In this document: positions 19,399-28,545 of the stretch, piece by piece
Layout: each line of letters opens with the position of its first letter
Numbering within the stretch: the first letter of the stretch is position 1
Assembly (NCBI RefSeq): GCF_039888675.1
Contig: NZ_JBDQQR010000005.1
Span: 1-64,000, forward strand
Reading direction: 5' to 3'
DNA length: 64,000 nucleotides
DNA from: Mesorhizobium sp. CAU 1732
Lineage (GTDB): Bacteria; Pseudomonadota; Alphaproteobacteria; Rhizobiales; Rhizobiaceae
Notes under the pieces: model-generated
Database searches by the model: none
The model's input: the letters and a program-made list of their open reading frames with translations, nothing else
What the model was told of the DNA's origin: nothing
Translations under genes and position numbers: made by a program

Positions 19399-20242
19399 TC
19401 TCGATCACCCCAGGGTGGGGTTCCAGCCGCGTGACATTGCGAGATGGGTTGTTCCGTTCGTCGCCGTCGTCAGGAACGTTGCCATCGGGTTCATCGCTCC
19501 GATAGTCGTGCTGGTGTTGTGGGAATATGCCGCGCGCAGCGGGCTTGTTCCCCGCATCCTTTTTCCGGCGCCCACGGCGATCTGGAAAAGCGCTGTCTCA
19601 GTCTACGACTCCGGCAGGCTCGCCGACCATATCACGGCGAGTGTGTCCCTGCAGCTCACCGGTCTCGCTGTTGGGTCGGTGCTGGGCGTGACGCTTGGGC
19701 TGCTCGTTGGTCTGCTGCGCAGCGCCGAAGACATATTCGACAGTTCACTCGTCATTCTCCAGGCCATACCAACCACGGCCGTGATACCGCTTTTCATCAT
19801 CTGGTTCGGTGGTGATCAGGGCACTCGCGTCCTCGTTGTGGCGCTGGCCGTGTTCTTCCCTGTCTACGTCAACACGCTCGGCGGCATCAGGCTGACGGAC
19901 AGGAAGCTTATCGAAGTCGGGCGCATCCTGAACTTTGGCCCGATCAACGTTGCCTTGCGAATCCTGGTGCCTCACGCCCTGCCGCAGATATTCGTCGGCA
20001 TACGCCAGTCTCTGAAGATGGCATGGGTCGGGGTGGTCGCGGCAGAACTCCTGATCGCATCCTCTGACGGCATCTACTTCATGATGATGGAGGCGCGGTC
20101 CTTCGGCCAGACGCCGATCGTGTATCTCGGTCTCATCCTGTTCGGGGTTTTCGGCGTGGTGAGCGATCTGGTAGTCGGACGTCTTCAGCGAATTGCCCTG
20201 CCGTGGACGCATGAGGCGGGCCACGTGGGACGGCGCAAATGA
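19388..20242 (+). CDS. ABC importer permease 1, SsuC/TauC type
   Basis: 284 residues from ATG 19388, preceded by AAGGAGGAGG and overlapping the end of the ATPase gene. About six membrane helices. The cytoplasmic EAA-like loop (NTLGGIRLTDRKLIEVGRIL, then ALPQIFVGIRQSLKMAWVGVV) matches sulfonate-type permeases. It is followed by a second, different permease overlapping by four bases. Confidence 0.92.
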
Positions 20243-21027
20243 CTGCTGCAACCGGTTTCATTCGGCGTTGGGCGATTCCGCTGGCCGTCTTGGCTGCGTG
20301 GCAGGTAGCCGCCCCCCTGGGTTGGGTCGACCCGATCATGTTGCCCCCGCCGACCGCGGTTGTGGCGGAGGCATGGCGGCTGCTCCTGTCAGGCGAGCTT
20401 CTCCAGCATGTGGTGGCGAGCGGCACCCGGGTCTTACTGGGCGTGACCATCGCCGTGTCGCTCGGCTGCACCCTCGGTTTCCTGGTCGCCTCCTCGTCCG
20501 TGATGGCGCAGCTCTTCGACGGCACGATGCAGGCGCTTCGGCTGACGCCGGTCGTCGCGGCGGCGCCCTTGCTCATCCTCTGGTTCGGTTTCGGGGAGGC
20601 GAGCAAGATTGCCATCATCGGGGCGATGGGCATGTTCCCGATGTACCTCGCCGCGCTCAGTGCGTTCCGCGGCATCGATCCGCGCCTGATCGAGGTGAAC
20701 AGAATCCTGCGGCCGGGACGCTGGTGGCTGCTATGGCGCTTCTACATACCAGCGGCGCTGCCTGAGATTCTGAACGGTGCGCGCTACGCGCTGGTGATTT
20801 CCTGGCTGTCGCTGGCCGTGGCCGAGCTCATCGGCACCAGTACCGGCATCGGTCATCTCGTTCTCGCGGGCAACGCCCACAAGAACCTCAACCTGCTGTT
20901 CGTCGCTGTCCTTCTTTTCGCCGTCTCGGGAAAACTCACGGACGCGCTGATCGCCCTCGTCCAGCGCCGTCTGCTGGTCTGGTCGGACACATTCTCCAAT
21001 CGCGAGGCGGCAGGGGCCGCCCGATAA
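20239..21027 (+). CDS. ABC importer permease 2, SsuC/TauC type
   Basis: 262 residues; the start overlaps the first permease stop (ATGA). Similar topology to permease 1, with the loop AALSAFRGIDPRLIEVNRIL followed by AALPEILNGARYALVISWL. Sulfonate importers usually have one permease gene that homodimerises. Two distinct permeases suggest a heterodimeric channel. Confidence 0.92.
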   Translation: MTAATGFIRRWAIPLAVLAAWQVAAPLGWVDPIMLPPPTAVVAEAWRLLLSGELLQHVVASGTRVLLGVTIAVSLGCTLGFLVASSSVMAQLFDGTMQALRLTPVVAAAPLLILWFGFGEASKIAIIGAMGMFPMYLAALSAFRGIDPRLIEVNRILRPGRWWLLWRFYIPAALPEILNGARYALVISWLSLAVAELIGTSTGIGHLVLAGNAHKNLNLLFVAVLLFAVSGKLTDALIALVQRRLLVWSDTFSNREAAGAAR

Positions 21028-21066
21028 CCCCCCACATCGATGCAAATGCAAACTCTGGAGCTCACG

Positions 21067-22032
21067 ATGAAACTTCTAAAGGCCGCGGCTGCGGCCGCCT
21101 TCACTCTGGCGACCATATTGACGGTGTCTTCACTTCCGACCGCCGCTCAGGCGTCCGGCGCCACCCTGCGGTATGGTCACGTCAATTCCGGCTCGGCCGA
21201 ACCGCTCGACGAGATCGGATGGGGTCTCCATCGCGGTATCATCCAGGAGGAACTGAAGAAGATCGGCATCACCGAAATCACGGTTGCGCCCGGAATGGTG
21301 GGGCCGGACCTGAACGATGCGATCAATTCGGGCAGTCTCGACCTCGTCACCTATGGTGACGGACCCGCCGTCGTGGCGCGGGCGATCGGCACGCCCACCC
21401 GGCTCATCGACTTCTCCTCGGTCACGCGCCAGTCGATCATCGTGACGAGGCCCGACTGGCCCCAGGATATCAAGTCTCTGGATGGCAAGAAGATAGCGGT
21501 CGTCGTCGGATCGACGATGCACCGCCAGACCGAGGAATTCCTCAAGAACAACGGCGTGAACGCCACCTTCGTCTCGGGCGGCAACGATCTGTCGCTGCTT
21601 CAGAGCGGAACCGTCGACGCCATCGCGGGCTGGCCCTATGGCGCGCAGTTGTACCTCCTTATCCATGAAAAGGGCTACAAGGTCATCTTCGACAGCGCGG
21701 ATCATCCAAGCTACGCCTGGTCGCTGCTGAGCGCCTCTAGCGAGGATTTCCTGAAACTCCATCCGGACCTGCCGCGGGCCTGGGCTACCGCGCGCGCCAA
21801 GGCGACCGAGGACCTGCTTGCGAACCAGGACGAATTCTATGCGTGGTTCGGCTCAAAGTCCGGCGTGGACGCCGCATTGGCGAAGGCACTGTTCCCTGCG
21901 GACCAGATCGCGCGCGGCACGGAGGAGGAGTTTGCCCAGGGCACGCAGCTGATCGAGACGGCCAAGGCCATCCTGCTCAAGAGCGGCCGTATTCAGGAAG
22001 ACTTCCCGGTTGCGGAATGGGTCGCGCGCTAG
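21067..22032 (+). CDS. ABC importer substrate-binding protein, SsuA/NMT1-like
   Basis: 321 residues from ATG 21067 (GGAG upstream). It has a Sec signal: a charged MKLLK start, a hydrophobic stretch and AQASG near the cleavage site. The mature sequence (LRYGHVNSGSAEPLDEIGWGL, INSGSLDLVTYGDGPAVVARAIG, KSLDGKKIAVVVGSTMHRQ) is typical of periplasmic proteins that bind sulfonates and related anions. It completes the importer encoded just upstream. Confidence 0.9.
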   Translation: MKLLKAAAAAAFTLATILTVSSLPTAAQASGATLRYGHVNSGSAEPLDEIGWGLHRGIIQEELKKIGITEITVAPGMVGPDLNDAINSGSLDLVTYGDGPAVVARAIGTPTRLIDFSSVTRQSIIVTRPDWPQDIKSLDGKKIAVVVGSTMHRQTEEFLKNNGVNATFVSGGNDLSLLQSGTVDAIAGWPYGAQLYLLIHEKGYKVIFDSADHPSYAWSLLSASSEDFLKLHPDLPRAWATARAKATEDLLANQDEFYAWFGSKSGVDAALAKALFPADQIARGTEEEFAQGTQLIETAKAILLKSGRIQEDFPVAEWVAR

Positions 22033-22048
22033 CAGCAAGGAGAAAGAG

Positions 22049-22849
22049 ATGTCGCGAGAACCACAGGTCAGGCGTGTGCTTGTCAGCGGCGGAAGCCGGG
22101 GCATCGGCCTGCGCATCGCCCACGCATTCCACGAGGAGGGCAACGCGGTTGCCCTCCTCGCACGGGATGCCGAGCAACTCGAGCGCGCCGCGCGTTCGTT
22201 CGGCGGCGACGGGCAACGAATGCTCACGGTCGCTGCCGATGTCCGCTCGTCCCAATCCGTCGAGGCGGCAGTCGCCAGAACGGTGGAGGGGTTGGGCGGC
22301 ATAGACATCTTGGTGAACACGGCTGCCGCTCCCGCCGATCAACTGGTCAACCGGCCGATTGCCGAGTTCGACGAGGACAGCCTGCGAGCGGAGCTGGAGA
22401 CGAAGACACTCGGCTACCTGCGCACCATCAAGTTCGTGGCCCCGCACTTCATCGCCCAGCGCTGGGGGCGCATCATCAACATCGGCGGGCAGAGCGTAAG
22501 ACATACGGGCTCGATCGCCGCGACGGTACGCAACGCCGCGATCTCGGCACTCACAAAGAATGTGGCCGACGAACTTGGATCGTACTCGGTCACGGCGAAC
22601 GTGGTTCATCCCGGGTTCACCGTGACCGAGCGCACGCCAGAACTGCTAGAGGGGATCGCCGTTCGTACGAACTCGACAGTTGAGGAGGCCAGGAAGCGCC
22701 TGGAAGCTACCACCAGCAACCGAAAGCTGAACACTGCGGACGACATCGCGGCATTGGTCGTGTTCCTGGCGTCGGAACGCGGCAGCGTCATCAACGGAGA
22801 GGCGCTTCACGCCGGAGGGGGCGTCGCCGGCAGCATCTTCTCCTATTGA
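22049..22849 (+). CDS. SDR-like protein lacking the catalytic Tyr/Lys
   Basis: 266 residues from ATG 22049 (AAGGAG upstream). The cofactor motif SGGSRGIGLRIAHAF and the region GRIINIGGQSV are present. Where SDRs carry YxxxK, aligning on the following AISALTKNVADELG gives AxxxN, so both catalytic residues appear changed. It is the last gene of the organosulfur operon. It may be a binding or structural member, or use another acid/base. Confidence 0.8.
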   Translation: MSREPQVRRVLVSGGSRGIGLRIAHAFHEEGNAVALLARDAEQLERAARSFGGDGQRMLTVAADVRSSQSVEAAVARTVEGLGGIDILVNTAAAPADQLVNRPIAEFDEDSLRAELETKTLGYLRTIKFVAPHFIAQRWGRIINIGGQSVRHTGSIAATVRNAAISALTKNVADELGSYSVTANVVHPGFTVTERTPELLEGIAVRTNSTVEEARKRLEATTSNRKLNTADDIAALVVFLASERGSVINGEALHAGGGVAGSIFSY

Positions 22850-23099
22850 GTGGTGATCAGCTGATGGGAATATGTTCTGTCGCAGGGGCCGCTGGATCTG
22901 CAGCTCGATTCGAACAGATTGTACGCTCCACAGCCTTCTTCTAGGACCCGTGGCCGCAGGGGGCCATCCGGGCAAACCCTGCTCGTTCGCCGAGCATGTC
23001 CCAATCGCCTAGAGACGATCGTGTGGTGTGGGGACCTAGAAAGGCGATGCCTAAGAGCTCGCCTATCATTCGACGAGATCGAACTTACTAAAACCGAGT

Positions 23100-23948
23100 T
23101 CAGCTCTGACCAACGGTAGCGTCGAGGACCAGGGTTACGTTCGCAACAAACTGGCGTGGATACTGGAATTGCGATCCGTGTCCCGAGTCCGGATAGAGGA
23201 TCAACTGTGCGTTCGGGATATGCTGTTGCAGGGTGAATGAATGCACCGTCGGCACCATGATATCGTTGCTGCCGTTGACCACGAGCGTCGGCTGGCGGAT
23301 TTCCTTGAGATAGCCATAGCGCTCGCCGCGCGGCTGCCGCCATTCGCCGATCGCTGCCGCCTGCGCCTTCAGCGTATCGATAGAGGATGGCGGGTCCTGA
23401 TCCTTACGCTCATGGCGACGCGCCCAGAAGGCACGGCCTGCGGCCTGGCTCGCTTCGGATGGCGAGAAGAACAGGTACAGGAAGTCGTCTTCCGTCGGTA
23501 CCGGGTTGCCCGCGACCTGCAGAACCTTCGGATCGGGATTGGTCTCGCCGTTGCGCGGTCCCGTGCCGACCAGCACGAGCTTTCGGACGAGTTCGGGATA
23601 GCGGTGAGCGAAACTCTGGGCGACGAAACCGCCGATCGAGAAGCCGAGCACGTCCACTTGGGAGAGTCCGAGCGCCTTGACGAAAGCCGCGCCGCCATCC
23701 GCCATCCCGTCCACGGTAGTCGCATTCTCGCCGGACGAGCTCGCGACGCCCGCATAGTTGAACAGGATCACCGGGCGGCCCTTGGCAAGGCCGTCGGTGA
23801 CCAGCGGGTCCCAGTTGTCGAGGCCGCCACGGAAGTGTTGGAAGAACAGCAACGGCGTTCCGGTCTCGGAGCCGAAGCGGCGATAGGCATAGCGAACGCC
23901 GTCGGCATCGACGAACTGTGTGGTGGCGGTGATATGTGTGCCGGTCAT
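23100..23948 (-). CDS. Alpha/beta hydrolase
   Basis: 282 residues from ATG 23948, with GAGG upstream; an extension to 24110 would overlap the neighbouring gene. Nucleophile elbow GFSIGG, acid region NGSNDIMVP and catalytic His in DSGHGSQF. The paralogue at 26583-27446 has the same motifs. It follows the ene-reductase on the same strand and is probably co-transcribed from the promoter at 25.2 kb. Substrate unknown; an ester, lactone or C-C hydrolase are all possible. Confidence 0.9.
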   Translation of the reverse strand: MTGTHITATTQFVDADGVRYAYRRFGSETGTPLLFFQHFRGGLDNWDPLVTDGLAKGRPVILFNYAGVASSSGENATTVDGMADGGAAFVKALGLSQVDVLGFSIGGFVAQSFAHRYPELVRKLVLVGTGPRNGETNPDPKVLQVAGNPVPTEDDFLYLFFSPSEASQAAGRAFWARRHERKDQDPPSSIDTLKAQAAAIGEWRQPRGERYGYLKEIRQPTLVVNGSNDIMVPTVHSFTLQQHIPNAQLILYPDSGHGSQFQYPRQFVANVTLVLDATVGQS

Positions 23949-24033
23949 GTCATCCTCACTTTGAAGACTGGAGAATACGGATTGCTGGATGGCAGACCGC
24001 GATGACGCGGCCATGCCTCGGGACTGTGCGGCC

Positions 24034-25116
24034 TCAACCTGCCAGTGTGGGATAATCGGTGTAGCCCTCTGCGCCGCCGCCATAGAGGGTGGCGGGGTCA
24101 AGGGCGGCAAGCGGTGCGCCGCTCTTCAGCCGGGCCACCAGATCGGGATTGGAGATGAACGGGCGGCCAAAGGCGAACAGGTCCGCCTTGCCCTCCGCGA
24201 GGCGCTTCGCGGCAAGATCCAGATCGTAACCGTTGTTGGCGATGTAGGTGTTCGTGAACCTACTGCGCAGCGCGTCGAAGTCGAAGGGTGCGACTTCGCG
24301 AGGTCCGCCTGTCGCGCCTTCGACGACGTGAATGTAGGCGATTCCCAGTTCATCAAGCTTGCCGACGAGATAGTCGAACTGCGGTTGCGGATCGGAACTG
24401 GAAGCACCATTGGCTGGAGACACCGGCGAAATACGGATGCCGGTGCGCTCCGCCCCGATCTCGTCGACAATGGCTGCCGTGACCTCGAGAACAATACGGG
24501 CACGGTTTTGGACCGAACCGCCGTATGCGTCTGTGCGGGTGTTGGCACCGTCCTTGAGGAATTGGTCGAGCAGATAGCCATTTGCTCCATGGATTTCGAC
24601 ACCGTCAAAGCCTGCCTTGATCGCATTTGCGGCAGCCCTTCGGAAGTCCTCCACGATGCCGGGAATTTCAGTCAGCTCGAGGGCGCGAGGCTCCGATACG
24701 TCGACGAATCCGTTGTTAACGAAGGTCTTTGTCTCAGCACGGATGGCGGATGGGGCAACCGGGGCCTGCCCGCCGGGCTGAAGGTCGACATGCGAGATTC
24801 GGCCGACATGCCAGAGCTGCAGGACGATATGGCCGCCCCTGGCATGGACGGCATCTGTCACTTTGCGCCAACCGTCGATCTGCGCCTGGGTATAGATGCC
24901 GGGGGTATTCTGATAGCCTTGGCCCTGCTGCGAGATCTGTGTCGCTTCGGTGATGATCAGACCAGCCGAAGCCCGCTGCGCGTAATACTCGACGGCCAGG
25001 TCGCCCGGCACGAAGCCAGCGTCCGCCCTGTTGCGCGTCAACGGAGCCATCACGACCCGGTTGGAGAGCGTGATGTTGCCGAGTTCATAGGGTTCGAAAA
25101 GAGAGTTGTCGTTCAT
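24034..25116 (-). CDS. nemA: Old yellow enzyme family ene-reductase (NemA-like)
   Basis: 360 residues, the usual length for this FMN enzyme. Substrate-binding His and Asn in GVEIHGANGYLLDQFLKD, the catalytic Tyr in RTDAYGGS, and the start LFEPYELGNITLSNRVVMAPLTRNRA are diagnostic. NemA-type enzymes reduce activated C=C bonds of enones, quinones and maleimides, and nitro or nitrate esters. It is divergent from an SDR. Two 14-bp dyads in between suggest TetR control. Confidence 0.93.
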   Translation of the reverse strand: MNDNSLFEPYELGNITLSNRVVMAPLTRNRADAGFVPGDLAVEYYAQRASAGLIITEATQISQQGQGYQNTPGIYTQAQIDGWRKVTDAVHARGGHIVLQLWHVGRISHVDLQPGGQAPVAPSAIRAETKTFVNNGFVDVSEPRALELTEIPGIVEDFRRAAANAIKAGFDGVEIHGANGYLLDQFLKDGANTRTDAYGGSVQNRARIVLEVTAAIVDEIGAERTGIRISPVSPANGASSSDPQPQFDYLVGKLDELGIAYIHVVEGATGGPREVAPFDFDALRSRFTNTYIANNGYDLDLAAKRLAEGKADLFAFGRPFISNPDLVARLKSGAPLAALDPATLYGGGAEGYTDYPTLAG

Positions 25117-25202
25117 ATGTTCCTAAGCCTTCCTTTTGTGCGAACACGGGAATCGCCAGACGATCCGCTTACGGGCTGCATCTAAGGTTCGTCTAATTAA
25201 AG

Positions 25203-25216
25203 ATGACGGCCATCAT
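25203..25216. promoter_or_regulatory. Dyad ATGAY-N4-RTCAT, site C1
   Basis: ATGACGGCCATCAT, in the divergent promoter region between the ene-reductase and the SDR. Confidence 0.6.
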
Positions 25217-25227
25217 CATAGACAAAT

Positions 25228-25241
25228 ATGATAGTCGTCAT
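25228..25241. promoter_or_regulatory. Dyad ATGAY-N4-RTCAT, site C2
   Basis: ATGATAGTCGTCAT, exactly 25 bases from site C1, the same spacing as sites D1/D2. Confidence 0.6.
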
Positions 25242-25299
25242 GAAAGAAGTCAAATGGCACACTGTGACTCCACACACAGCCGCTCTCGAGGAGACGAAC

Positions 25300-26001
25300 A
25301 TGACGCACCCTGCAGCCAAGCCACTCGCCCTTGTCACCGGAGTAGGGCCGGGGACCGGCACTGCCATCGTTCGCCGCTTCGCGAAGGGCGGTTATCGCGT
25401 CGCCATGCTGGCGCGGGACGCCGGGCGCCTTGCCGATCTTGAGGCAGAGATACCCAACACGATTGCGGTCCCCTGCGACGTGACGGATGACGACGCCCTT
25501 GAAGCTGCGATCGCCGGCCTGGGCGCACCGAAAGTCGTCGTCCATAACGCCGTGGGCGGCGCTTTTGGATCGTTCATGGAGATCGACCCCGACGTCTTGC
25601 GACGCAATTTCGAGGTCAACACGATGGCGCTTCTGCATCTTGCCCGGCTGACCACGCCGGCGATGGTCGAAGCAGGCGATGGCGCGCTGATCGTGACGGG
25701 CAACACGTCCGCCTTGCGGGGCAAGCCTAACTTCGCCGGCTTCGCCCCGAGCAAGGCCGCACAGCGGATTTTGTCGGAAGCGATTGCACGCGAGCTTGGC
25801 CCCAAAGGGGTTCACGTCGCCTACGTGATCATCGACGCCGTGATCGACGTTCCCCGGCAACGCGAGCGCTTCCCCGACGCAGCGGATGATTTCTTTGTCC
25901 AACCCGCGTCGATCGCCGCCGAAGTCTTCCATCTCGCTCACCAGCGCCGCGACGCCTGGTCGTTCCTTGCCGAGGTCCGGCCGTTCCACGAGCCCTGGTG
26001 A
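25300..26001 (+). CDS. SDR-like protein with Phe in place of catalytic Tyr
   Basis: 233 residues from ATG 25300, preceded by GAGGAG; an upstream start at 25228 lies inside the operator. It has the SDR cofactor region (LVTGVGPGTGTAIVRRFAKGG), HNAVGG in place of NNAGG, and TGNTSALRGKPNFAGFAPSKAA, where FxxxK replaces YxxxK. The SDR at 37030 shares this substitution (FAAFSAAK) and the RGKxNFA context, so they form a distinct subgroup. It is followed by a tautomerase gene. Confidence 0.85.
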   Translation: MTHPAAKPLALVTGVGPGTGTAIVRRFAKGGYRVAMLARDAGRLADLEAEIPNTIAVPCDVTDDDALEAAIAGLGAPKVVVHNAVGGAFGSFMEIDPDVLRRNFEVNTMALLHLARLTTPAMVEAGDGALIVTGNTSALRGKPNFAGFAPSKAAQRILSEAIARELGPKGVHVAYVIIDAVIDVPRQRERFPDAADDFFVQPASIAAEVFHLAHQRRDAWSFLAEVRPFHEPW

Positions 26002-26068
26002 TCGTCGCGATGCCCGACGTCGCAAGCGGGTCCGCTGACATGAAGTCGAAACCAGAGAAGGATTGAAG

Positions 26069-26506
26069 ATGCCCACATACATATGCTGGACGGCCGCCGG
26101 TCTGCTCTCTTCGGAAAAGCGCGCGCAGATTGCCGAGGCCATAACGACCATCCATGCCGAAGAGGGACGCGCGCCGCTCTACTTCGTTCAGGTGCTTTTT
26201 AACGATGTGCAGCCGGCCAGTCACTTTGTTGGCGGCCAGCCCGCCGCCGACGGGCACATCTGGATACGCGCCGACATCAGAAGTGGCCGCACCGACGAGC
26301 AGAAGAAGGCCATCCTCGAGCGGATCGCCACCGAAGTAAGCACCGTCGCAAAGGTCGGCAGGGAAGACGTCTGGGTCTACATCTCGGACATTTCGGCGGC
26401 AGGGGTTCTCGAGTTCGGCCATGTCCTCCCACAGCCGGGCGAGGAAGATGCCTGGTTCGCTAAACTGCCGAAGGCGTTGAGGGAGCGACTGAAGGCGCTT
26501 TCCTGA
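26069..26506 (+). CDS. Tautomerase superfamily protein (Tautomerase_3/cis-CaaD-like)
   Basis: 145 residues from ATG 26069 with AAGG upstream. Residue 2 is proline (MPTYICW), which becomes the N-terminal catalytic base after Met removal. The length is about that of cis-3-chloroacrylic acid dehalogenase-like members, double the 4-oxalocrotonate tautomerase unit. The family catalyses enol-keto isomerisation, hydration or dehalogenation. It follows the Phe-type SDR on the plus strand, presumably in one operon under the 25.2 kb dyads. Confidence 0.8.
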   Translation: MPTYICWTAAGLLSSEKRAQIAEAITTIHAEEGRAPLYFVQVLFNDVQPASHFVGGQPAADGHIWIRADIRSGRTDEQKKAILERIATEVSTVAKVGREDVWVYISDISAAGVLEFGHVLPQPGEEDAWFAKLPKALRERLKALS

Positions 26507-26582
26507 CCGCGTGCATCGGTCCTCGTTGAGCGGAGCATCAAACTTTCACACGAAAGCGCGGCACTTCGTCCGCGCTTGAGCC

Positions 26583-27446
26583 TCAAGCGTCCAGAAACGC
26601 CACGGCCTTTTCGACGAACGCCTCGTGGTTCTGGAAAATACCGCCGTGACCGGCATCCTCGTAAATGACCAGTTCGGTGTTTGGCAGACGGCGCGCGAGG
26701 TCGATCGAGTTGGGTGTGGGGACCATTATGTCGTTGTCACCGTTGGCGACCAGCACCGGCTTGCCGATGATGGACAAATCCTGCGGCGACTGTCTGCCCC
26801 AGGCGTGGATCGCCTTCAACTGTCTCAGCAGTATGGTGATCGTGGCCGGCTTGTCGCGATCGGCTTTCCGCTCCTTCAATCGTTCGAGAAAGGCTTTCGC
26901 GGCGCGGCGGCCGTTCGGGGTCGAAGTGAAGAACAGGAAGGTCTTCGGGTCCGTGAAGGTCAACACGCCCCTGATCATCAGCGGCCATGACACCGGCCCG
27001 ACACGCGCGATCCCCTTGCCGCCTGCCGGCCCGGTTCCGGCCAGTACGAGTTTTCTGATCAGCTCGGGGTGTTCCACGACAATCTGTTGGGCGACGAAAC
27101 CGCCGAGCGAGAATCCGATCAGATCGACTTCCCTGAAACCGAGCGCCCGGATCACGGCGACCATGTCCGCGGCCATTTCGCCAATCGTCACCGGCGCCGT
27201 GCCGCCAGATCTGCCGACGCCGCGATAGTTGAGTGCAATGACAGGGCGTGTCCGGGCAAGTCCATCGACGATGCGCGGATCGAAATTGTCCAACGTCGCG
27301 GCCCAGTGGTTGAGCAGGACGACGGGCACACCTGACGCGGCACCGAGTTGTCGATAGGCGAACGTCGTTCCCGCAGCCTCGATTCTTAAGGTGGGCGTGT
27401 CCCTCCAGGACGTCGCGCCAGCTTCGGATGGGTGTGGTCTTGTCAC
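26583..27446 (-). CDS. Alpha/beta hydrolase
   Basis: 287 residues. Nucleophile elbow GFSLGG, acid region NGDNDIMVP and His in DAGHGG. It is a paralogue of the hydrolase at 23100. It is the last of a minus-strand set (SDR, AcuI-like reductase, zinc-free alcohol dehydrogenase-like reductase, hydrolase) starting at 30362. It converges with the tautomerase gene. Its substrate is unknown. Confidence 0.9.
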   Translation of the reverse strand: MTRPHPSEAGATSWRDTPTLRIEAAGTTFAYRQLGAASGVPVVLLNHWAATLDNFDPRIVDGLARTRPVIALNYRGVGRSGGTAPVTIGEMAADMVAVIRALGFREVDLIGFSLGGFVAQQIVVEHPELIRKLVLAGTGPAGGKGIARVGPVSWPLMIRGVLTFTDPKTFLFFTSTPNGRRAAKAFLERLKERKADRDKPATITILLRQLKAIHAWGRQSPQDLSIIGKPVLVANGDNDIMVPTPNSIDLARRLPNTELVIYEDAGHGGIFQNHEAFVEKAVAFLDA

Positions 27447-27487
27447 GACGGACTTCCTTGAGATGTGCCGGAACGAGCCCCGGGCGT

Positions 27488-28492
27488 CTACGGCTTCAAC
27501 TTGACGACCACCTTGCCTTTGGCGCGCCCCGACTCGACGTAGGCAAGGGCATAGTTGGTCTCCGCGAACGGGAAGACCCGATCGACGACGGGACGAATGA
27601 CGCCTTTCTCGATCAGGGCGGCGATCTGGCCCAACTGTTCGCCGTTCGCGCGCATGAACAGGAACGAGTAGTCAACCTGCCGCGCCCTGGCATTGCGGCG
27701 GATGCCCGAACTCAAGAGGCGCAAGACCTGCCGCAGGAGCCAGTTCAGTCCCTGCTCCTTTGCGAAGGCCGGGTCGGGCGGACCGGAGATCGAGATCAAC
27801 TTGCCGCCGGCCTTCAGTACGCCGAGCGACTTCTCCAGCGTCTTCGCGTCGAGGCTGTTCAAGGCGACGTCGTAGCCTGACAGGATTTTTTCGAAGTCCT
27901 GCGTCCTGTAGTCGATGACGACGTCCGCCCCGAGGCTCGTGACCAGTTCGGCATTCGCGGCGCTTGTCGTCGTCGCCACCGTCGCGCCGAGATGCTTGGC
28001 GAGCTGGATGGCGAAGGTCCCGACGCCACCCGATCCGGCGTGGATGAGAACCTTCTGTCCCTTTGCCAGCCTGGCGCGTTCGACGAACACCTGCCATGCG
28101 GTCAGGCCGACGAGAGGAATGGACGCAGCCTCCTCCATCGTCAGGTTCTTCGGCTTCAGCGCGACATCAGCCTGATCGATGGCGATGAACTCCGCGAGCG
28201 TGCCGATCCGCCCGTCGCGCGGGCGGGCGTAGATCTCGTCGCCAGGCTTGAAGCGGCGCACGTTCCTGCCGACGCGGACCACGACGCCGGCCACGTCATG
28301 ACCGAGGACGAGGGGGAAGCTGTAAGGCAGGATCAGCTTGAACTCGCCGTCGCGAACCTTGGAATCGAGCTGGTTGAGTCCCGCTGCGTGGACTTCCACA
28401 AGCACGTCTTCGTCCTGCACGACCGGTTCAGGCACGTCGCCGAACCGCAACGCGCTCTTCTTCCGGTATCGGTCGAGAATGAAGGCTTTCAT
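27488..28492 (-). CDS. NADP-dependent quinone oxidoreductase-like MDR protein
   Basis: 334 residues of the medium-chain dehydrogenase/reductase superfamily: EVHAAGLNQLDSKVRDGEF, VLGHDVAGVV, then the Rossmann motif IHAGSGGVGTFAIQLAKHLGA. The structural and catalytic zinc cysteines of true alcohol dehydrogenases are missing, as in quinone oxidoreductases (zeta-crystallin type). It probably reduces quinones or enals with NADPH. It lies downstream of the AcuI-like gene in the same direction. Confidence 0.9.
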   Translation of the reverse strand: MKAFILDRYRKKSALRFGDVPEPVVQDEDVLVEVHAAGLNQLDSKVRDGEFKLILPYSFPLVLGHDVAGVVVRVGRNVRRFKPGDEIYARPRDGRIGTLAEFIAIDQADVALKPKNLTMEEAASIPLVGLTAWQVFVERARLAKGQKVLIHAGSGGVGTFAIQLAKHLGATVATTTSAANAELVTSLGADVVIDYRTQDFEKILSGYDVALNSLDAKTLEKSLGVLKAGGKLISISGPPDPAFAKEQGLNWLLRQVLRLLSSGIRRNARARQVDYSFLFMRANGEQLGQIAALIEKGVIRPVVDRVFPFAETNYALAYVESGRAKGKVVVKLKP

Positions 28493-28545
28493 GATATTCG
28501 GCTCTCTGTTTCGTTGCCAGGCCTGCGGGGCCGATGGCGGGTCAG